6,429 nucleotides of DNA from assembly GCA_041311015.1 (NCBI GenBank), contig JBFYKG010000080.1:1-6429 (forward strand). The letters run 5' to 3'. Made by a program: the position numbers and the translations under genes. Positions within the stretch are counted from its first letter, which is position 1. Every line of letters starts with the position of its first letter. Under the pieces are notes generated by a model. The model worked only from the letters and a program-made list of their open reading frames with translations. It was not told where the DNA came from and searched no databases. The DNA comes from Fluviibacter sp041311015 (GTDB lineage: Bacteria; Pseudomonadota; Gammaproteobacteria; Burkholderiales; Rhodocyclaceae). Shown piece by piece: positions 5,361-6,429 of the stretch.

Positions 5361-6014
5361 ATGAAACTGATTCTGTTGGGCGCCCCAGGCGCTGGTAAGG
5401 GCACCCAGGCCAAATATATCTGCGAAAAATTCGGTATTCCCCAGATCTCCACGGGCGACATGCTCCGTGCCCAGGTCAAGGCCGGTACCCCGCTGGGACT
5501 GGAAGCCAAAAAGCACATGGATTCGGGCGGTCTCGTGCCGGACGCCGTGATCATTGGCATGGTCAAGGAACGCCTCAAGGAAGCCGATTGCAAGAACGGT
5601 TACCTGTTCGATGGCTTTCCGCGGACGATCCCGCAAGCCGAAGCGATGAAGGATGCGGGTGTGCCGCTCGACGTCGTGCTGGAAATCGACGTCCCGGATC
5701 AGGACATCATCGACCGTATGGCCGGTCGCCGTGTGCACCTGGCCTCGGGTCGTACCTACCACATCCAGTACAACCCGCCCAAAGTGGCCGGCAAGGATGA
5801 TGTCACCGGTGAAGACCTCATCCAGCGTGACGACGACAAAGAAGAAACCGTACGTAAGCGTCTGGACATCTATCACAGCCAGACCAAGCCGCTGGTAACT
5901 TTCTACACCAACTGGCAGAACGCCGGTGATGCCAAGGCCCCCAAGGTCAAAAAGGTCGCTGGTGTGGGCGGTGTGGATGAGATCACGGCACGCGTCCTTG
6001 GCGCTCTGAACTAA
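5361..6014 (+). CDS. adk: Adenylate kinase
   Basis: Cytoplasmic enzyme interconverting ATP + AMP and 2 ADP; it keeps adenylate pools balanced. The product is 217 residues, the long bacterial form (E. coli 214). The P-loop GAPGAGKGT is at 7-15. The AMP-binding domain spans about 30-59 (STGDMLRAQVKAGTPLG). GYLFDGFPRT (80-89) holds R88. The LID spans about 122-159 and has VHLASGRTYHIQYNPP with no zinc cysteines, as usual in Gram-negatives. Arginines R36, R88, R123, R156 and R167 stand at the same numbers as in the E. coli enzyme. GAGGA (5351-5355) lies 5 nt before the ATG. Codon choice is more biased to C-ending forms than in the lpxK group, which suggests high expression. A strong terminator follows. 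Identity is secure. Confidence 0.98.
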   Translation: MKLILLGAPGAGKGTQAKYICEKFGIPQISTGDMLRAQVKAGTPLGLEAKKHMDSGGLVPDAVIIGMVKERLKEADCKNGYLFDGFPRTIPQAEAMKDAGVPLDVVLEIDVPDQDIIDRMAGRRVHLASGRTYHIQYNPPKVAGKDDVTGEDLIQRDDDKEETVRKRLDIYHSQTKPLVTFYTNWQNAGDAKAPKVKKVAGVGGVDEITARVLGALN

Positions 6015-6031
6015 TCTCGGTCGCACCCGGT

Positions 6032-6080
6032 ATCGGGCGCCCGGTTGGCACTGCCAATCTGGCGCCCGATCTGTTTTAAT
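6032..6080 (+). terminator. Intrinsic terminator after adk
   Basis: ATCGGGCGCC (6032-6041) pairs perfectly over 10 bp with GGCGCCCGAT (6061-6070). Inside, TTGGC (6045-6049) pairs with GCCAA (6053-6057) around a 3-nt loop, extended by a G-T pair, with a 3+2 nt internal loop between the two stems. CTGTTTTAAT (6071-6080) follows, giving a short T-run right after the stem. It begins 17 bp after the adk stop. Confidence 0.88.
6051..6080 (+). promoter_or_regulatory. Candidate promoter of the phosphofructokinase gene, inside the adk terminator
   Basis: CTGCCA (6051-6056, 4 of 6) and TTTAAT (6075-6080, 5 of 6) are separated by 18 bp. The predicted start is 6 nt after the -10, at about 6086, the A of the ATG itself. 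The same bases form the terminator's right arm and T-run. The only purine-rich stretch before the ATG, GGGG at 6081-6084, is one base from it and too close to act as a ribosome site. Inferred from motif position. Confidence 0.35.
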
Positions 6081-6085
6081 GGGGT

Positions 6086-6429
6086 ATGAAGAACGCACTG
6101 TATTTTCAGTCAGGTGGCGTCACCGCCGTCATTGGTGCTACTGCTGCCGCACTCATCGCGGCGCACCGGCAGGCGAGTGCCGGCCGTCTATTTGCCGCCG
6201 AGCATGGTCTCTCAGGCCTGATCAATGGCCAGCTGGTTGATGCATCGGCCTTGCCCGAACCCATGCGTCTGGCGCTCAGCTGCTTGCCGGGCGGTGGCTT
6301 GGGGTCTGGCCGAACCTTGCTGTCACCCTATGACAAAAACCCCGAGCAGTGGGCGCAGGTGCGTGATGTACTGATCAGATATCAGATTGGTACGCTTTAC
6401 GTTAACGGCGGCAACGGCTCGATGGATAC
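6086..6429 (+). CDS. pfp: PPi-PFK-like 6-phosphofructokinase, N-terminal part only
   Basis: Phosphorylates fructose 6-phosphate to fructose 1,6-bisphosphate; PPi-using members work reversibly and can serve glycolysis, gluconeogenesis and the ribulose or sedoheptulose phosphate steps of C1 and CO2 fixation. The window holds 114 codons from ATG 6086 (MKNALYFQSGGVTAVIGATA), perhaps a quarter to a third of the protein. Family features seen: QSGGVTAVI (8-16), the phosphate-binding LPGGGLGSGRTLL (67-79), and TLYVNGGNGSMD (103-114). The N-terminal form resembles the PPi-PFK branch more than E. coli PfkA. However, the residue after GGN is Gly rather than the Asp usual in PPi enzymes, and the decisive PKTIDND/PGTIDND motif lies outside the window, so the phosphoryl donor is unresolved. 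It lies 71 bp after adk, beyond the terminator. No usable Shine-Dalgarno precedes it. Confidence 0.85.
   Translation, partial: MKNALYFQSGGVTAVIGATAAALIAAHRQASAGRLFAAEHGLSGLINGQLVDASALPEPMRLALSCLPGGGLGSGRTLLSPYDKNPEQWAQVRDVLIRYQIGTLYVNGGNGSMD

Noticed and set aside
5172..6098. 308-residue minus-strand open frame opposite adk and the end of kdsB
   Set aside because: It lies antisense to two certain genes and across the terminator. Strong codon bias in adk removes stops on the opposite strand, which explains its length; the product has no recognisable motifs.

Overview
The window is a densely packed piece of a Gram-negative, moderately GC-rich chromosome, most likely from a gammaproteobacterium. 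Lipid A and Kdo genes (lpxK, kdsB) imply an LPS outer membrane. The order exbB-exbD-lpxK-ycaR-kdsB resembles the gammaproteobacterial arrangement I know from pseudomonads. A Q71-type iron superoxide dismutase and a long-LID adenylate kinase without zinc cysteines fit this too. The partial PPi-PFK-like phosphofructokinase at the right edge is a type often seen in methanotrophs, methylotrophs and sulfur or ammonia oxidisers, so a chemolithotroph or methylotroph is a reasonable guess. I cannot name a genus from the sequence.

Layout. The left part (1-1793) is on the minus strand: xseA (exonuclease VII large subunit), then 70 bp, then sodB, which runs off the left edge. A 391-bp spacer (1794-2184) separates xseA from the rightward genes. 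It is rich in structure: a large imperfect palindrome, an AT-rich stretch with a perfect 6-6-6 dyad, a cluster of three DnaA-box-like 9-mers, and a plausible promoter. Next comes a tight rightward cluster: exbB-like (GTG start), exbD-like, lpxK (4-bp ATGA overlap with exbD), ycaR (1-bp gap) and kdsB (GTG start). After 79 bp lies adk, then a strong intrinsic terminator, then the start of a phosphofructokinase gene cut by the right edge.

How the genes work together. LpxK completes the lipid A disaccharide by 4'-phosphorylation and KdsB activates Kdo for transfer to it, so the centre is an envelope-building operon. ExbB/ExbD form a proton-driven inner-membrane motor beside these genes, with no TonB in the window. 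YcaR is a small zinc-ribbon protein that habitually sits between lpxK and kdsB. Adk and the phosphofructokinase are energy-metabolism genes in a separate transcriptional context. XseA (DNA repair) and SodB (superoxide defence) form a separate leftward group.

I see no mobile element, CRISPR array, tRNA or rRNA. The genes are known families. The parts most worth a second look are the xseA/exbB spacer, the missing TM3 glutamate in ExbB, the GGNG active-site motif of the phosphofructokinase, and its probable leaderless start inside the adk terminator.
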